Below are positions 12,498 through 12,836 of a stretch of 12,836 nt of DNA, one piece after another; within the stretch, counting starts at the first letter, position 1; every line of letters begins with the position of its first letter. The notes under the pieces were generated by a model, which did no database searches, was not told the origin of the DNA, and worked only from the letters and a program-made list of their open reading frames with translations. The DNA lies in assembly GCA_030145945.1 (NCBI GenBank), contig JASLDK010000333.1, positions 1 to 12,836 of the forward strand, written 5' to 3'. The stretch comes from Nocardioides sp. (lineage in GTDB: Bacteria > Actinomycetota > Actinomycetes > Propionibacteriales > Nocardioidaceae). Position numbers and translations under genes: made by a program.

Positions 12498-12836
12498 TCA
12501 GGCGTTGTCGAGGGCGGCGGCCACGCGGCGGTGGGCCTCCCAGATCTCCTCGGGCAGACCCGTGAACTGGGCGAGGTGCTTCTCGCGGAAGCCCATTTCC
12601 TGCTGCCAGCGGGCGACGTCGATGGTAAGGAGCTTGTCCAGGTTGGACAGGGTCTCCTCGTCGAGGCCGTCGAGGTTGAGCTCCTCGCGCTTCGGCAGGA
12701 CGCCGACGGCCGTCTGGACGCCCTCGACCTCTCCGTTGAGGAACTCCATCAGCCAGTTGAGCGGGCGGAGGTTCTCGCGGTATCCCGGCCACAGGAAGCC
12801 ACCGTCGGCGTCACGCTGGAACCAGTTGACGTGCGC
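12498..12836 (-). CDS. pckG: GTP-dependent phosphoenolpyruvate carboxykinase, C-terminal 112 residues, cut by window edge
   Basis: The frame enters at the right edge and ends at the TGA at 12498-12500. The enzyme interconverts oxaloacetate plus GTP with PEP, CO2 and GDP in the cytosol, the first committed step of gluconeogenesis. The visible part opens with AHVNWFQRDADGGFLWPGYR and continues ENLRPLNWLMEFLNGEVEG, the well-known C-terminal signature of the GTP-type enzyme (compare VNWFRKDADGRFLWPGFGEN). It continues TAVGVLPKREELNLDGLD and ends WEAHRRVAAALDNA. An internal Met at 12749 must not be taken as the start. The catalytic P-loop and kinase motifs lie outside the window. The gene is followed by a strong U-tract terminator. 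Confidence 0.93.
   Translation of the reverse strand, partial: AHVNWFQRDADGGFLWPGYRENLRPLNWLMEFLNGEVEGVQTAVGVLPKREELNLDGLDEETLSNLDKLLTIDVARWQQEMGFREKHLAQFTGLPEEIWEAHRRVAAALDNA

Noticed and set aside
12498..12749. Small stand-alone 83-aa gene
   Set aside because: The frame is open to the window edge, and the upstream residues are the conserved C-terminal region of GTP-dependent PEP carboxykinase, so this is only its tail.

Overview
The window reads as chromosomal DNA of a high-GC Gram-positive actinobacterium. A Nocardioides-like member of the Propionibacteriales is my best guess, but this is inference. Support comes from the very high GC content, GTG starts, GTP-dependent PEP carboxykinase, an MmpL-type transporter, a mycobacterial-style six-TM/HAMP/class III cyclase, and several TANNNT boxes placed 6-8 nt before start codons as in leaderless actinobacterial mRNAs. 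I see no rRNA, tRNA, CRISPR array, transposase or phage gene.

Layout. (1) 1-1124, minus: the 5' part of recC, running off the left edge. (2) 1287-2815, minus: a two-gene operon, a maltose/galactoside-type sugar O-acetyltransferase followed by a patatin-like phospholipase, joined by a 4-nt GTGA overlap. (3) 2894-3921, minus: a two-gene operon, a SnoaL/NTF2-like protein followed by a PGPGW-family membrane protein, joined by a 4-nt ATGA overlap. (4) 3983-5554, plus: a membrane-anchored class IIIb adenylate cyclase, divergent from unit 3. (5) 5622-9220, minus: a 1002-aa MMPL transporter and a TetR-family regulator, joined by a GTGA overlap. (6) 9301-11025, plus: a KstD-related FAD-binding dehydrogenase, divergent from the MMPL gene. 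(7) 11154-12302, minus: a zinc-dependent medium-chain alcohol dehydrogenase. (8) 12498-12836, minus: the 3' end of pckG with a classical U-tract terminator.

How they may work together. The MMPL/TetR operon and the FAD dehydrogenase share a 60-80 bp divergent promoter region. It holds a perfect 23-bp palindrome flanked on both sides by GAAC-N2/3-GTTC palindromes, one of which resembles a KstR box. A joint regulon of lipid or steroid export and oxidation under TetR control is plausible. The alcohol dehydrogenase next door could act on related alcohols, but nothing in the sequence fixes the substrate.

Most unusual content. The ADH gene is bracketed by two arrays of five tandem 21-bp repeats (11041-11145 and 12333-12437) in opposite orientation. 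One covers the ADH promoter and the other follows its stop codon after 8 nt. Each unit holds the direct repeat GTGAC-TT-GTGAC, and 21 bp is two helical turns. In addition, three other transcription-unit ends carry long, locus-specific inverted repeats whose gene-proximal arm starts at, or extends into, the stop codon (1182-1304, 2848-2896, 5551-5611).
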